Assembly: GCF_023229695.1 (NCBI RefSeq)
Contig: NZ_JALNYS010000002.1
Span: 148,339-212,338, forward strand
From: Sulfuricurvum sp.
GTDB taxonomy: Bacteria > Campylobacterota > Campylobacteria > Campylobacterales > Sulfurimonadaceae
DNA length: 64,000 nucleotides
Reading direction: 5' to 3'
Below, piece by piece: positions 9,356 through 18,398 of this stretch. Under the pieces are notes generated by a model, which did not search any database, was not told the origin of the DNA, and was given only the letters and a program-made list of their open reading frames with translations. A program made the position numbers and the translations under genes. The stretch's first letter is position 1. Every line of letters starts with the position of its first letter.

Positions 9356-11287
9356 ATGAAAAAACTTTTTTTATTCTCCGGAATATTTTCCTCTTTCCTT
9401 CTGGCAAACAATTCAAACGATCTGGAATCCCTCTCTCTCGAAGATCTCCTGAAAATCGAGGTAACCAGTACGTCACGCCGCGAAGAGCCTCAACACCTCG
9501 CTTCCGGAGTTATCACCGTCGTCTCCGCCCAGGAGATCAAACAATTCGGAGCACGCCATTTACGCGATGTAATCGATCGCCTCGTCGGCATGCAGGTGCT
9601 CAGTTCCCATCAGCGCCCCCATAACAAAACTTCGATTCGGGCGATGAACGGAGCCCATCAGGAGGGGTGGGAGGTGGTTCTCCTCAACGGACGTCCGATA
9701 CACGACGCAACCGACGGCGGGTTCAATTTTGATCTTTATCTTGGATTTCCCCTGAATACCATTGATCGTATCGAGATCATACGGGGACCCGGTTCGGTTA
9801 TCTACGGATCCAATGCGATGGCCGGGGTCATCAACATCATTACCAAAGATCCAAAAAAATCGATTAACGAAACTCGGATCGATCTGAGCGGCGGAAGTTT
9901 CAACCGCCGTCAGCTTCAACTCTCAACCCTCAAAGGAGGGGCCGATTATTCATTGAATATCGGACTCAATTCGATCCGTTCCGAGGGCGACACGATCAAC
10001 GGAGTGATTGATAAAGACAACCTTCCCGGAGCCTACGAGAGCGGTGAAAAGAGCGACAATCTCGTTATCAACGCCACTTACAAAAATTTTACCCTCAATA
10101 CCATGGTGATGAAGAATATCCTAGACAGCGGCGGTTCAACCTTTCAACTCCCCTCTCAGCCGATGAAGAAAAACCGCTATTTTATCGATGCCGGCTATCA
10201 ATACACTATTGCCAGCGGATGGGACGCTTCCCTGAATTATACGGTCAATATTGCCGATTTCGACTGGCAGATCAGCGAAGCCGGGGGGAGAAATCACTAC
10301 AAGGACCGCTCCAACATGACGGAGGCCATTGTGCGAGGCAACGTCGCGAGTGATCTGAATCTCCTTTTCGGTGCCAATTTTATGGATTACACCACCGCTT
10401 TTACGATCGGATTTCCCTCTTCGCGTATGCGCAGTAAAAGCGCCTATACCCAATTCGATTACATGCTTACTCCGAAACAAAAAATAATTGGAGGGATACA
10501 ATGGAACAAACCCGAAGAGACTTGTTCCGATTTGTCCTCCCGGATCGGTTTTATTCAGGGACTATCCGACCAATGGTGGGTAAAACTTCTCTACAGCGAA
10601 GCGTACCGATCTGCAAATCTCCAGGAGGCAAAAATCGATGCTCCGACCCTCAAAGGAAATCCATTTCTCGATCCCGAAAAAGTGGCAACATACGATGCCC
10701 AGCTCATCTATCAGACACCGACTCGCTATTTTGCAGTGAGCTTGTACGATACAACCCTTAGAAATTTAATCGTCAGGGTTCCGGGAACACCGACGACGTT
10801 CACCAATCAGGGGCATGTACGGTTTCAGGGGTTGGAAGTCGAAGGGAAAATGGAGGCAAAAGAGAATTTGAGCATCATCGGCAATTTCAGTTATCAGCAC
10901 AACAAAAACGACAAAGGGGTTGAAGATACAACGTTTGCCCCGAATGTGATGGCTAAAATAGGAATTTCCCATCAGGGGTTTCGCGGAATGGGGATCGGCC
11001 TCTTTAACAGTTACTTCGGAAAATCGACCGATTTGACCGTCACGAACGGTGTTCCGTTAAAAAATCCGAAACCGGAAGGCTATAACCTTTTAACGGCAAA
11101 CGTATCGGTCGATACGGCCAAAATGTGGGGAGTCGGAAAACCGGGAAATTCTATGATAACACTCTATCTCGATAACTTACTGGATAAAGAGATTTATACC
11201 CCCAATCTCAATTATACCAACGGAACCAATACCGTGCCCCACCACTGGGGACGCAGTGCGAATATAACCTATAGCTACAAGTTTTAA
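9356..11287 (+). CDS. TonB-dependent outer-membrane receptor
   Basis: A 643-aa outer-membrane receptor of the colicin I/BtuB/vitamin-siderophore class. Signal peptide MKKLFLFSGIFSSFLLA, plug domain with VTSTSRREE, VVLLNGRPIHD and IDRIEIIRGPGSVIYGSNA followed by GVINIITK, then a barrel of alternating strands ending in aromatic Phe (YSYKF). The ligand is not evident. It is the last gene of the REC-EAL / YfiR / kinase operon, suggesting ligand sensing linked to c-di-GMP. Its TAA stop lies inside the 5-bp direct repeat that borders a MITE-like insertion. Confidence 0.9.
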   Translation: MKKLFLFSGIFSSFLLANNSNDLESLSLEDLLKIEVTSTSRREEPQHLASGVITVVSAQEIKQFGARHLRDVIDRLVGMQVLSSHQRPHNKTSIRAMNGAHQEGWEVVLLNGRPIHDATDGGFNFDLYLGFPLNTIDRIEIIRGPGSVIYGSNAMAGVINIITKDPKKSINETRIDLSGGSFNRRQLQLSTLKGGADYSLNIGLNSIRSEGDTINGVIDKDNLPGAYESGEKSDNLVINATYKNFTLNTMVMKNILDSGGSTFQLPSQPMKKNRYFIDAGYQYTIASGWDASLNYTVNIADFDWQISEAGGRNHYKDRSNMTEAIVRGNVASDLNLLFGANFMDYTTAFTIGFPSSRMRSKSAYTQFDYMLTPKQKIIGGIQWNKPEETCSDLSSRIGFIQGLSDQWWVKLLYSEAYRSANLQEAKIDAPTLKGNPFLDPEKVATYDAQLIYQTPTRYFAVSLYDTTLRNLIVRVPGTPTTFTNQGHVRFQGLEVEGKMEAKENLSIIGNFSYQHNKNDKGVEDTTFAPNVMAKIGISHQGFRGMGIGLFNSYFGKSTDLTVTNGVPLKNPKPEGYNLLTANVSVDTAKMWGVGKPGNSMITLYLDNLLDKEIYTPNLNYTNGTNTVPHHWGRSANITYSYKF

Positions 11288-11289
11288 TA

Positions 11290-11435
11290 ACTGACCTTAT
11301 ACACTTTGTCTAAACAAGTGCAAAAAGGTTAGTAATCTCCCGCATCCGAAAGATGCGGGTAGCTTCAGGGGGGTGCAGGGGACAAATTGTCCCCGCCACT
11401 TTACGGGCTATGAGCGGAAAGTGTATAACATCAGT
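11290..11435 (+). mobile_element. 146-bp MITE-like element, full copy 1
   Basis: A non-coding element with imperfect 18-bp terminal inverted repeats (ACTGACCTTATACACTTT at 11290-11307; complement of 11418-11435, two mismatches). It is bordered by the perfect direct repeat TAATA (11285-11289 and 11436-11440). Inside are an 8-5-8 hairpin CCCGCATC/GATGCGGG (11339-11359) and an 8-1-8 hairpin GGGGACAA/TTGTCCCC (11378-11394). The second full copy, 63342-63487, has the same length. The structure is that of a transposed non-autonomous element; no transposase is seen. Confidence 0.8.
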
Positions 11436-11447
11436 TAATAAAATCAC

Positions 11448-11822
11448 CTACTTTTCACTATCAATCTCAATTACCGTATGGACATTTCCGCGCGGATAAA
11501 AATCGGCAACGACTTTTAAACGCTTAGGAGCGATTTTAGTCTCAAAAAGACTATAGATCTCATTGGCACTGTTTTCGTGCGAAATATGGCGGTTTCTGAA
11601 CGAATTAATGTAGAGTTTGACCGCTTTGAGCTCAGCTACCCATTTGTCCGGCGTATACTCTACGGTAATCGTTGCAAAATCGGGGTATCCGCTTCGCGGA
11701 CAGAGACAGGTAAATTCCGGCAACGTTACCTTAATCACGTAATCTCTTTGATGTTCATTGGGCCAAATCTCAAAATCTTTTTCGCTATCGAAATTTTCTA
11801 CTATCTGTTCACCGTATTTCAT
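11448..11822 (-). CDS. queF: NADPH-dependent preQ0 reductase QueF
   Basis: Reduces 7-cyano-7-deazaguanine to preQ1 in queuosine biosynthesis. The short (124 aa) unimodular type has FTCLCPRSGYPDFATITVEY, containing the catalytic Cys, then ELKAVKLYINSFRN and HENSANEI. ATG at 11822 (MKYGEQ) is chosen over 11843 because AAGGA lies about 9 nt upstream and the family usually starts here. The start overlaps the end of the frameshifted GGDEF/EAL reading frame by 14 nt, so it is the distal gene of the gyrB transcript. Confidence 0.93.
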   Translation of the reverse strand: MKYGEQIVENFDSEKDFEIWPNEHQRDYVIKVTLPEFTCLCPRSGYPDFATITVEYTPDKWVAELKAVKLYINSFRNRHISHENSANEIYSLFETKIAPKRLKVVADFYPRGNVHTVIEIDSEK

Positions 11823-13220
11823 TGTTTGTTTCCTTGTGGGCAATTTCGTCCAGAGTTAAAATTTTACCGAGATAATTTCCCTGACGATAATTTATTTTCA
11901 GTGATTTTGCCAAAAGTTCGGTATGTTCGTCCTCAATCAGCGGCAGCCAGGTTTGGGCCCCGCATAAATGGGCACTCAAATTAAGCCCCTGAAGGATATT
12001 CTGATACCCCTGTTCTTTTAAATGGCGTGCATAGATCGAATCAAATCGTACCAAATCAATTTCAGCTCTTTAAGATAGAGCATCGTCGTATGGTATCCTC
12101 CTAAACGGTCTAATGCGATTTTATACCCCACTTTTCGATAGTGTCCCAACTGCTGTTTAAAACGGTCCAGTTGATGACAATACTCTTTTTCTTCGAACAT
12201 CAGGGTAATTCTCCCTCGGGCTTTCGGAAAACGTTCAAACATGGTTACCGCATGTTCGAAAAAATAGGGATTGCGGAGGGTAACCGAAGTGATGGTCAGA
12301 ATAAAATTTCCTTCATGAGAGCCGCACAATTTACCGATTTTTTCCAGAAGGGACATCTCTAAATTACGCATTTTATTCAGTCGATTGAGTACCGGCACAT
12401 AACGGCTTTGGTGGATTAATCCCCCTTTTGAATCGATCAGCTTGATTGACGTATCATACATTTTTTCGTTCGGACCGGACAAATGCCATAAACCGATGGA
12501 AAACCGCTCTCCTTCGAGTGCATCAAGAATCTGATTTTCAAGTTCGTTAATGGAATAAATTTCCGATTTTTCATTACTTTTACGATCAAAATGGAGTTCA
12601 TACAAACGGCTGATAAGCATATCGTAATCATCGGAGAGCCTTGAATCGACGAGGCTGCTTTCCAATCTTACCTCGATATCATTGACGAGATGGTCTTGGT
12701 ATTTAGCGATAAAGAGTTCAAGCAACGGGATATAATTCTCTTTTTTTCCGGAGAAAAAAAGTAAAAAATCCCCCCCCTTATAACGGGTAATAATTAATTT
12801 TTCGAACCCTTTGTCACTGAAAAATGTATTTATTTTGTCAACGCTCTCTTTTAAAATCGCATCCCCGTTTTTGATACCGTAACGTTCGTTAATCGCCCAA
12901 ATATTTTCCAAAGAGATCATCAATAAGGTTTTAACCCCCTTCTCTTTTGCATACAAAGAGAAAAAATAATCGGGGGTGAAGGTATGGGTCGTCGTATCGA
13001 TAATATTTTCACGGCTGCTTTGGTAAATGAGGTAAAAAATAAAATAAACCATTACCCCGAGCAAGAGGGATGACGCGGTGATAAACGAGACGAACAACCC
13101 CTCTTTATGTTGATTAAACATCGCAAAAAAGGTGATGAGGGTTAATAAAAAGATGGGAAGCCCCATCCGAAGTGCTAAACGAAATCGACGCGATCTCTCA
13201 ACTTGTTGAGTATATGCCAT
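11809..13220 (-). pseudogene. Frameshifted membrane protein with degenerate GGDEF and EAL domains
   Basis: One ancestral protein of about 470 aa is split into two frames. The first frame (400 aa) has two membrane helices (~18-65), a GGDEF-like domain with YKGGDFLLFF, and most of an EAL-like domain. Just after KELKL it runs into 15 aberrant residues and a stop. The continuation VRFDSIYARHL... lies in another frame (down to 11809) and matches the rest of an EAL domain. Adding one base near 12056 (TTG-ATT to TTG-GAT) restores KELKLDLVRFDS. The EAL motif itself is lost (YDTSIKL) and DDFG reads DRLGG, so enzyme activity was probably gone already. A sequencing error is possible. ATG directly abuts the gyrB stop. 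Confidence 0.82.
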
Positions 13221-15539
13221 TTAGATATCGAGGTGTTTGACGTCTTTGGCATGAGTTTCGATGTAATTACGGCGGGGTTCAACGTCATCTCCCATAAAGA
13301 GGTTAAACGATTCACTGGCCGATTCGGCATCATCAATCGTAATACGGAGCAATACACGGTTTTCCGGCGTCATGGTTGTTTCCCACAACTGCTCCGGATT
13401 CATCTCCCCTAGCCCTTTATAGCGTTGGATATAAGACCCTTTCTTCGCGTGATCGGTAATCATCGTCAGGAGTTCCAGCAGATCCCCCTCTAAAGGGAGA
13501 TTCCACTCCTGGATTTTTTGAAAAATGTAGTTTGCTTCGGCAAAATGGGGCGATGCAAACAATTCATCATTGACATAGAGCTCTTCAAGCCCCTCTTTGG
13601 TTTGGACAAAAAGATGCATCTCCTCATCACTGACATTTTTGGAGAGGATATTGTTCCCCTGATCGTTCAGAAATTTTTCTACGTGGGTATACAATTCGGT
13701 TAAAGAAAGTGCTATAAGATCCGGATTTTCAATAAAATAACGGATCAATTCGACCAACGCATACCGTCGTTCCAATGCATCAAGGGTACTTCGATAATGG
13801 TCCACCATTTTGAAAAAAGAGATCAAATCGTTTACGCCGACATTGAGGTTTTCCATCTCCAGCGCTTCAATTCCGTTTTCGATCAAAAAGGCATTCATGA
13901 CGCGATCATCTTTAAAATAGATCTCTTTTTTCCCTTTTTTGTATCGAAAAAGTGGCGGCTGAGCCAGATAAAGATAACCGTTTTCGACAATTTTCGGAAG
14001 ATATCGGAAGAAAAAGGTGAGCAATAACGTTTGAATATGGCTTCCGTCAACGTCGGCATCGGTCATGATAATGACCTTATGATAACGGAGTTTCTCTTCG
14101 TTGAACTCTTCTCCGATTCCGCATCCCAGCGCCGTAATCATGTTGGTGATCTCTTCGGATTTGAGAATTTTATCCAAACGGGCTTTTTCAACGTTCAAAA
14201 TTTTACCTTTGAGCGGCAAAATCGCTTGGAATACACGGTCACGACCCTGTTTTGCCGAACCGCCCGCAGAGTCCCCTTCCACCAGATAGAGTTCACTGAT
14301 GCTCGGATCTTTGCTTTGGCAATCGGCCAGCTTCCCCGGCAGGGTTCCAACCGTCATCGCGTCTTTACGTCGGGTCAGTTCACGCGCTTTTTTCGCCGCT
14401 TCGCGTCCGCGTGCCGCCATTAGCGCTTTTTGGACGATCGCTTTGGCCTGAATCGGATTTTCTTCAAAGTATTTGGTCAACTTTTCGTACGTTACTTTTT
14501 GGACTAATGGACGAACATACGTATTTCCGAGTTTCCCTTTGGTTTGTCCTTCGAATTGCGGTTCAGGTACCCGGACCGAAACGACGCAGATCAGCCCTTC
14601 GGCAACATCTTCACCCGAAAGAGGGATATCTTTCTCTTTGGCATTGCCGTTTTGTTTGTTGTAATTGGAAACAACACGGGTCAAACCGGCACGAAAACCG
14701 GCTTCATGGGTACCGCCGTTGGGAGTATTGATATTATTGACGAAGGTATAACTTTTTTCATCATAACCGTCGTTGTACATGATGGCTATATCCATCTCGA
14801 TATCTTCTATTTTTTCGTTGAATTCGTACGGAGTAGCCACAACGATTTTTTTATTCATATCGGTAACGAATTGGGTAATTCCCCCCTCGAAATGGTAGGT
14901 GTTATCGGCACCGTTACGCTCGTCTTTGAATTTTATCGTGATGCGGGGGTTAAGATAGGCAAGCTCTTTAAACCGTTTTGCCAGATAGTCGTAATCGAAA
15001 ATGATGGTTTCGGTAAAAATAGTGGGATCCGGAAAAAATTCGATCGTTGTCCCTTTTTTACGGGTAGTTCCGGTTGTTGCCAAAGGTTCTTGGGGTATAC
15101 CGCATTTAAAATTTTGTTCAAATGTCTGACCTTCGCGAAAAATGGTCATTTTAAGATCGGAACTGAGTGCGTTGACGACGGATACCCCTACCCCGTGCAA
15201 ACCGCCTGAAACTTTGTAGGTATCTTTGTCAAATTTTCCGCCGGCATGCAAAACGGTTAAAACAACCGTTGCAGCTGATATCCCTTCACCCGGATGGATA
15301 TCGGTCGGAATACCCCGTCCGTTATCGCTTATGATTGCTGTCCCTTTTTTTGTCAAGGTGACGTTTATGGTATCACAATGCCCTGCCATCGCTTCATCGA
15401 TTGAGTTATCAACGACTTCGTAAATCAGATGGTGTAATCCTCGATGACCGGTATCACCGATATACATACCGGGCCGTTTTCGAACGGCTTCGAGCCCTTT
15501 TAGGACTTTAATATTGCTGGCACCGTAATTTTGTTCCAT
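13221..15539 (-). CDS. gyrB: DNA gyrase subunit B
   Basis: ATPase subunit of gyrase, 772 aa. GHKL ATPase domain with VLKGLEAVRKRPGMYIGDT, EVVDNSIDEA, DNGRGIP and GGLHGVG; transducer with QTKGKLG; TOPRIM with EGDSAGGSAKQGRDR, LPLKGKILNVEKAR and DADVDGSHI; C-terminal GEMNPEQLWETTM. It lies downstream of dnaN on the same strand, leading-strand oriented relative to the origin. The frameshifted GGDEF/EAL gene starts immediately after its TAA. Confidence 0.98.
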   Translation of the reverse strand: MEQNYGASNIKVLKGLEAVRKRPGMYIGDTGHRGLHHLIYEVVDNSIDEAMAGHCDTINVTLTKKGTAIISDNGRGIPTDIHPGEGISAATVVLTVLHAGGKFDKDTYKVSGGLHGVGVSVVNALSSDLKMTIFREGQTFEQNFKCGIPQEPLATTGTTRKKGTTIEFFPDPTIFTETIIFDYDYLAKRFKELAYLNPRITIKFKDERNGADNTYHFEGGITQFVTDMNKKIVVATPYEFNEKIEDIEMDIAIMYNDGYDEKSYTFVNNINTPNGGTHEAGFRAGLTRVVSNYNKQNGNAKEKDIPLSGEDVAEGLICVVSVRVPEPQFEGQTKGKLGNTYVRPLVQKVTYEKLTKYFEENPIQAKAIVQKALMAARGREAAKKARELTRRKDAMTVGTLPGKLADCQSKDPSISELYLVEGDSAGGSAKQGRDRVFQAILPLKGKILNVEKARLDKILKSEEITNMITALGCGIGEEFNEEKLRYHKVIIMTDADVDGSHIQTLLLTFFFRYLPKIVENGYLYLAQPPLFRYKKGKKEIYFKDDRVMNAFLIENGIEALEMENLNVGVNDLISFFKMVDHYRSTLDALERRYALVELIRYFIENPDLIALSLTELYTHVEKFLNDQGNNILSKNVSDEEMHLFVQTKEGLEELYVNDELFASPHFAEANYIFQKIQEWNLPLEGDLLELLTMITDHAKKGSYIQRYKGLGEMNPEQLWETTMTPENRVLLRITIDDAESASESFNLFMGDDVEPRRNYIETHAKDVKHLDI

Positions 15540-15673
15540 AATTGCTCCCGCGATAGCGTGTTAAAAGCTCTATTTTACCCGATTTAAACTAAAAAGAAGG
15601 TTTTTAACGGATTTTGGATGAATAAGCCGTATAGGGCAGGAGAAGAGGGTGTAAGTGAGAAAACCGGATATGC

Positions 15674-15712
15674 GATTTTATTTCAGGAGAAGGGCATCTC
15701 CGAAATAAAATC
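15674..15712. terminator. Long A/T-armed hairpin spanning the dnaN stop codon
   Basis: GATTTTATTTC-A-GGAGA (15674-15690), loop AGGGCA, then TCTCC-GAAATAAAATC (15697-15712) form a stem of 16 pairs with one bulged base. The stem includes two bases of the dnaN stop codon. It may act as a dnaN terminator or attenuator before gyrB; there is no classic poly-U tail, though the arms are U-rich. Confidence 0.5.
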
Positions 15713-16778
15713 AAATGACGATCGGCATGACGATGGTTTTGAAATTTTCATCTTTCAGCACAAAGGGTTGATTCGATTCATTGGCTTCAAGGGTAAAAGT
15801 GTTCCCTTGAACCTGACCTAAAAAATCTAAAATATAGCGGCTATTGATGGCAAGGATAAAAGGGGCATCAAATCCGTTTGTAATCTCAATGGCTGTTTTT
15901 GCTTCGATGTTATCGTCGCTTAGACTTTCAAACAAAATAGCATCGTTTTGAAAAGTGAGTTTCAGGTCATTGGAAATGGTCGTAATTTGTTTGATTGCCG
16001 TAATGATTGTTGATTTGGGAAGGGTAATAGAGCGTTGAACCTCTTTGGGGATGATGCGGGTGTAATCGGGAAATTTACCGTTAATCAATTTTGTGTAAAA
16101 AAGAGAATCCTCGGATTTGATAATCAAATGGGTGTTATCGTAATAAATTTCGATGTTATCGGTAAACAGTTTTTGAATCTCTATAATTGCTTTTTTCGGG
16201 ACAATGATGGAGAGTTCTTCGTTATTTTGACTCTCTATGTGAACAAGAGCGAGACGACGCGTATCGGTAGAGACAAAATTGATCTGATTGGTTTTAATAT
16301 CGATCAATGCTCCATTGAGCTCGAACTTAGGATTATTGGTATCGGCTGCGGGGGTAATCTTTTTGAGCGATTCGATCAGCAGTTGAGAGTTGATCGCAAT
16401 ATTAGGTTTTCCGTCGATAGAGGGGAATGAGGGGAACTCGGAACTTTTAAACGTGGGAAGTTTGAAATTTGAACGTTTTTGACGGATATGCAAGGTATCT
16501 TTTTGGAGATCGAGTTCTATCTCTTCGTCTTTGAGGATACGGATGATATCGAGAAGCTTTTTACCGTTAGCGGTTAATGAGCCGGGTTCTTCAACAGTAA
16601 GAGAGTTTGTTTGTATGGTAAGCCCTATCTCATAATCGGTTGCTTTTGCGGTTAGCGTTCTTCCATCGGTAGAGAGAAAAATATGAGAGGTAATTTGGGA
16701 GGTATCTTTTTTCTCTAAAAAGGGTTGTAGATGAAGGAGAATGTTTTCTAAAACCGATTTTTCAACGGTAATTTTCAT
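15711..16778 (-). CDS. dnaN: DNA polymerase III beta sliding clamp
   Basis: Processivity clamp, 355 aa, with the three repeated clamp domains recognisable from spacing and motifs (SLTANGKKLLDIIRIL, NGKFPDYTRIIPKE, FILAINSRYILDFL) and the C-terminal FVLKDE..FKTIVMPIVI. It sits directly downstream of dnaA on the same strand, separated by a 189-bp region with four DnaA-box cores. Confidence 0.96.
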   Translation of the reverse strand: MKITVEKSVLENILLHLQPFLEKKDTSQITSHIFLSTDGRTLTAKATDYEIGLTIQTNSLTVEEPGSLTANGKKLLDIIRILKDEEIELDLQKDTLHIRQKRSNFKLPTFKSSEFPSFPSIDGKPNIAINSQLLIESLKKITPAADTNNPKFELNGALIDIKTNQINFVSTDTRRLALVHIESQNNEELSIIVPKKAIIEIQKLFTDNIEIYYDNTHLIIKSEDSLFYTKLINGKFPDYTRIIPKEVQRSITLPKSTIITAIKQITTISNDLKLTFQNDAILFESLSDDNIEAKTAIEITNGFDAPFILAINSRYILDFLGQVQGNTFTLEANESNQPFVLKDENFKTIVMPIVI

Positions 16779-16833
16779 GAGCGATTCCTTATTATTTATA
16801 TTAACAATAGCTAGTAGTTAGTAATAAGGGGGT

Positions 16834-16967
16834 GTGAATAAGTGAAAACACTTTGCAAACTCCCAAATCAGCGTAATGGAGGGGTGTGATCAAAAGGCGC
16901 GCTTTCATTCACATCCATTCACCTCTTGAATTATATCTTTTTTAAAACCCCTTTACAAATAGAAAAA
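16834..16967. other. oriC-type DnaA-box cluster between dnaA and dnaN
   Basis: Four cores of the Campylobacterota DnaA box (TTCAC/GTGAA) lie at 16834-16838, 16842-16846, 16908-16912 and 16918-16922, as two pairs in opposite orientation, followed by an AT-rich stretch (16923-16967). In Helicobacter and relatives, origin subregions flank dnaA. Whether this cluster or the two beyond dnaA hold the unwinding site cannot be decided by reading. Confidence 0.65.
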
Positions 16968-18293
16968 TTATTGGGATGTGACCATCGAAACTTTGTTGGA
17001 GAGTTCTTCGACTTTGATTTTGAAATCTTCATCGTTTTTCATCAGTTCCTGTATCTTTTTCATGGTATGACTGACGGCCGTATGGTCTTTCATCCCAAAG
17101 TATTGGGCAAGCTGAGGCATGGAATTGGGAGTAAGGGAACGGGAAAGATAAATGGCGATCCGGCGGGCATAGACAATGTTGCTGTTACGGCTTTTGGAAC
17201 GGATTTCACTGGTTTTGACATTCAGCTCTTTGGCTACGGTATCCATAATCAAATCGATCGTAATATTGCTCCGTTTTTCGGCCATTTGTTCTTTGAGGAC
17301 ATTTCGGGCAAATTCGATGGTGATATCAACCCCCATCAGCTGGGAGTAGGCATTGAGTTTGGAGAGGATCCCTTCGATTTCACGGGTATTGTTCTCGATA
17401 ATCGTAGCAACGTAATTTATAACTTCCCGATCGAGTTTAACACGGTTGATTTCACACTTTTTCTTGATGATTTCGATTTTGGTTTCGAGTTCGGGGGGTT
17501 GAATATCGGCGACCAGTCCCCATTCGAAGCGGCTTTTGAGCCTCTCTTCCAGTCCGCCGATTTGTTTGGGTTTTTTATCGGAGGTGATAATGATCTGTTT
17601 GTTTTCATTGCGAAGTGCTTCAAAGGTATGGAAAAATTCTTCCTGTATCTGATTTTTACCGCTTAAAAACTGAATATCGTCAATCAAAAGAAGGTCGCAT
17701 TTACGGTATTTGTCTTTGAACCGGTCCATCGTACGGTTACTGAGGTGTCTTGAAAAGTCGTTGAGAAACTGTTCCACCGAGGTATAAATGACCGTTTTTC
17801 CCTGAGCCGCCATGACATTGCCGACCGCGTGCATGAGGTGGGTTTTCCCCAAACCCACGCCGCCGTAGATAAAGAGGGGATTATAAACCATCCCCGGTTT
17901 TTCACTCACATTTTTTGCGGCGATGTAGGCAAAGTTATTGGATCCCCCTACGACGAAATTTTGAAAGGTATAAGAGGGGTTCAATAATGAGGTGATGGTT
18001 CTTTCCGGGACGACAACCGGAGCATTCGGGGTAGAGGAAGCAGTACTCGCGGTGAGGACACTGATAATAACGGTCGGTTTTATATTGGTATTGACTTCAA
18101 ACAGGTGGGCAATTTTATCGGCATATTTGGTTCGAATCCAATTGGCGATCAACGCATTGGGTGCATTGTAAACGGCAAGATTGCTTTTGGATTGTTCTTC
18201 ATTGAATTGAAGTTGTTTAATATAGCGTGAATAATCAAGCTCGCTGATCTCATTTTTGAGTGCATTTAAAACTTGTTTACCGATCGAATTCAT
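16968..18293 (-). CDS. dnaA: Chromosomal replication initiator DnaA
   Basis: Initiator AAA+ protein, 441 aa. Domain I (~1-80) with NALIANWIRTKYADKI; short linker; domain III with Walker A GGVGLGKTHLMHA, Walker B LLLIDDIQFLSGK and the arginine-containing LKSRFEWGLV; domain IV with the DNA-binding signature MKDHTAVSHTMKKI. DnaA-box clusters flank it on both sides, consistent with an origin here and with autoregulation. Confidence 0.98.
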   Translation of the reverse strand: MNSIGKQVLNALKNEISELDYSRYIKQLQFNEEQSKSNLAVYNAPNALIANWIRTKYADKIAHLFEVNTNIKPTVIISVLTASTASSTPNAPVVVPERTITSLLNPSYTFQNFVVGGSNNFAYIAAKNVSEKPGMVYNPLFIYGGVGLGKTHLMHAVGNVMAAQGKTVIYTSVEQFLNDFSRHLSNRTMDRFKDKYRKCDLLLIDDIQFLSGKNQIQEEFFHTFEALRNENKQIIITSDKKPKQIGGLEERLKSRFEWGLVADIQPPELETKIEIIKKKCEINRVKLDREVINYVATIIENNTREIEGILSKLNAYSQLMGVDITIEFARNVLKEQMAEKRSNITIDLIMDTVAKELNVKTSEIRSKSRNSNIVYARRIAIYLSRSLTPNSMPQLAQYFGMKDHTAVSHTMKKIQELMKNDEDFKIKVEELSNKVSMVTSQ

Positions 18294-18304
18294 TACATAC
18301 CCCT

Positions 18305-18397
18305 GTGAATAGCTATGTGAATAATACCGTTTTTTCCCTATAATTAGGGATAAAATTTATGTGAATGAAATAATTCACAGGGGTGAATAGGAGTGAA
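18305..18397. other. oriC-type DnaA-box cluster and divergent promoters between dnaA and ruvC
   Basis: Six TTCAC/GTGAA cores lie within 93 bp: 18305-18309, 18317-18321, 18361-18365, 18374-18378, 18383-18387 and 18393-18397; several read TGTGAATA. A central palindrome CCCTA-TAAT-TAGGG (18336-18349) contains TATAAT at 18339-18344, a possible -10 for ruvC. The boxes overlap the promoters of both dnaA and ruvC, so DnaA binding could regulate both. Confidence 0.7.
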
Positions 18398-18398
18398 T

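Noticed and set aside
11282..11443. Longer 26-bp inverted repeats at the first MITE copy
   Set aside because: The outer part coincides with the TAATA direct repeat and AT-rich flanks and is not shared with the second copy; the element ends at ACTGA/TCAGT.
14544..15209. 221-codon open frame antisense to gyrB
   Set aside because: Lies entirely within gyrB, has no ribosome site, and its composition mirrors the reverse strand of a highly conserved gene.
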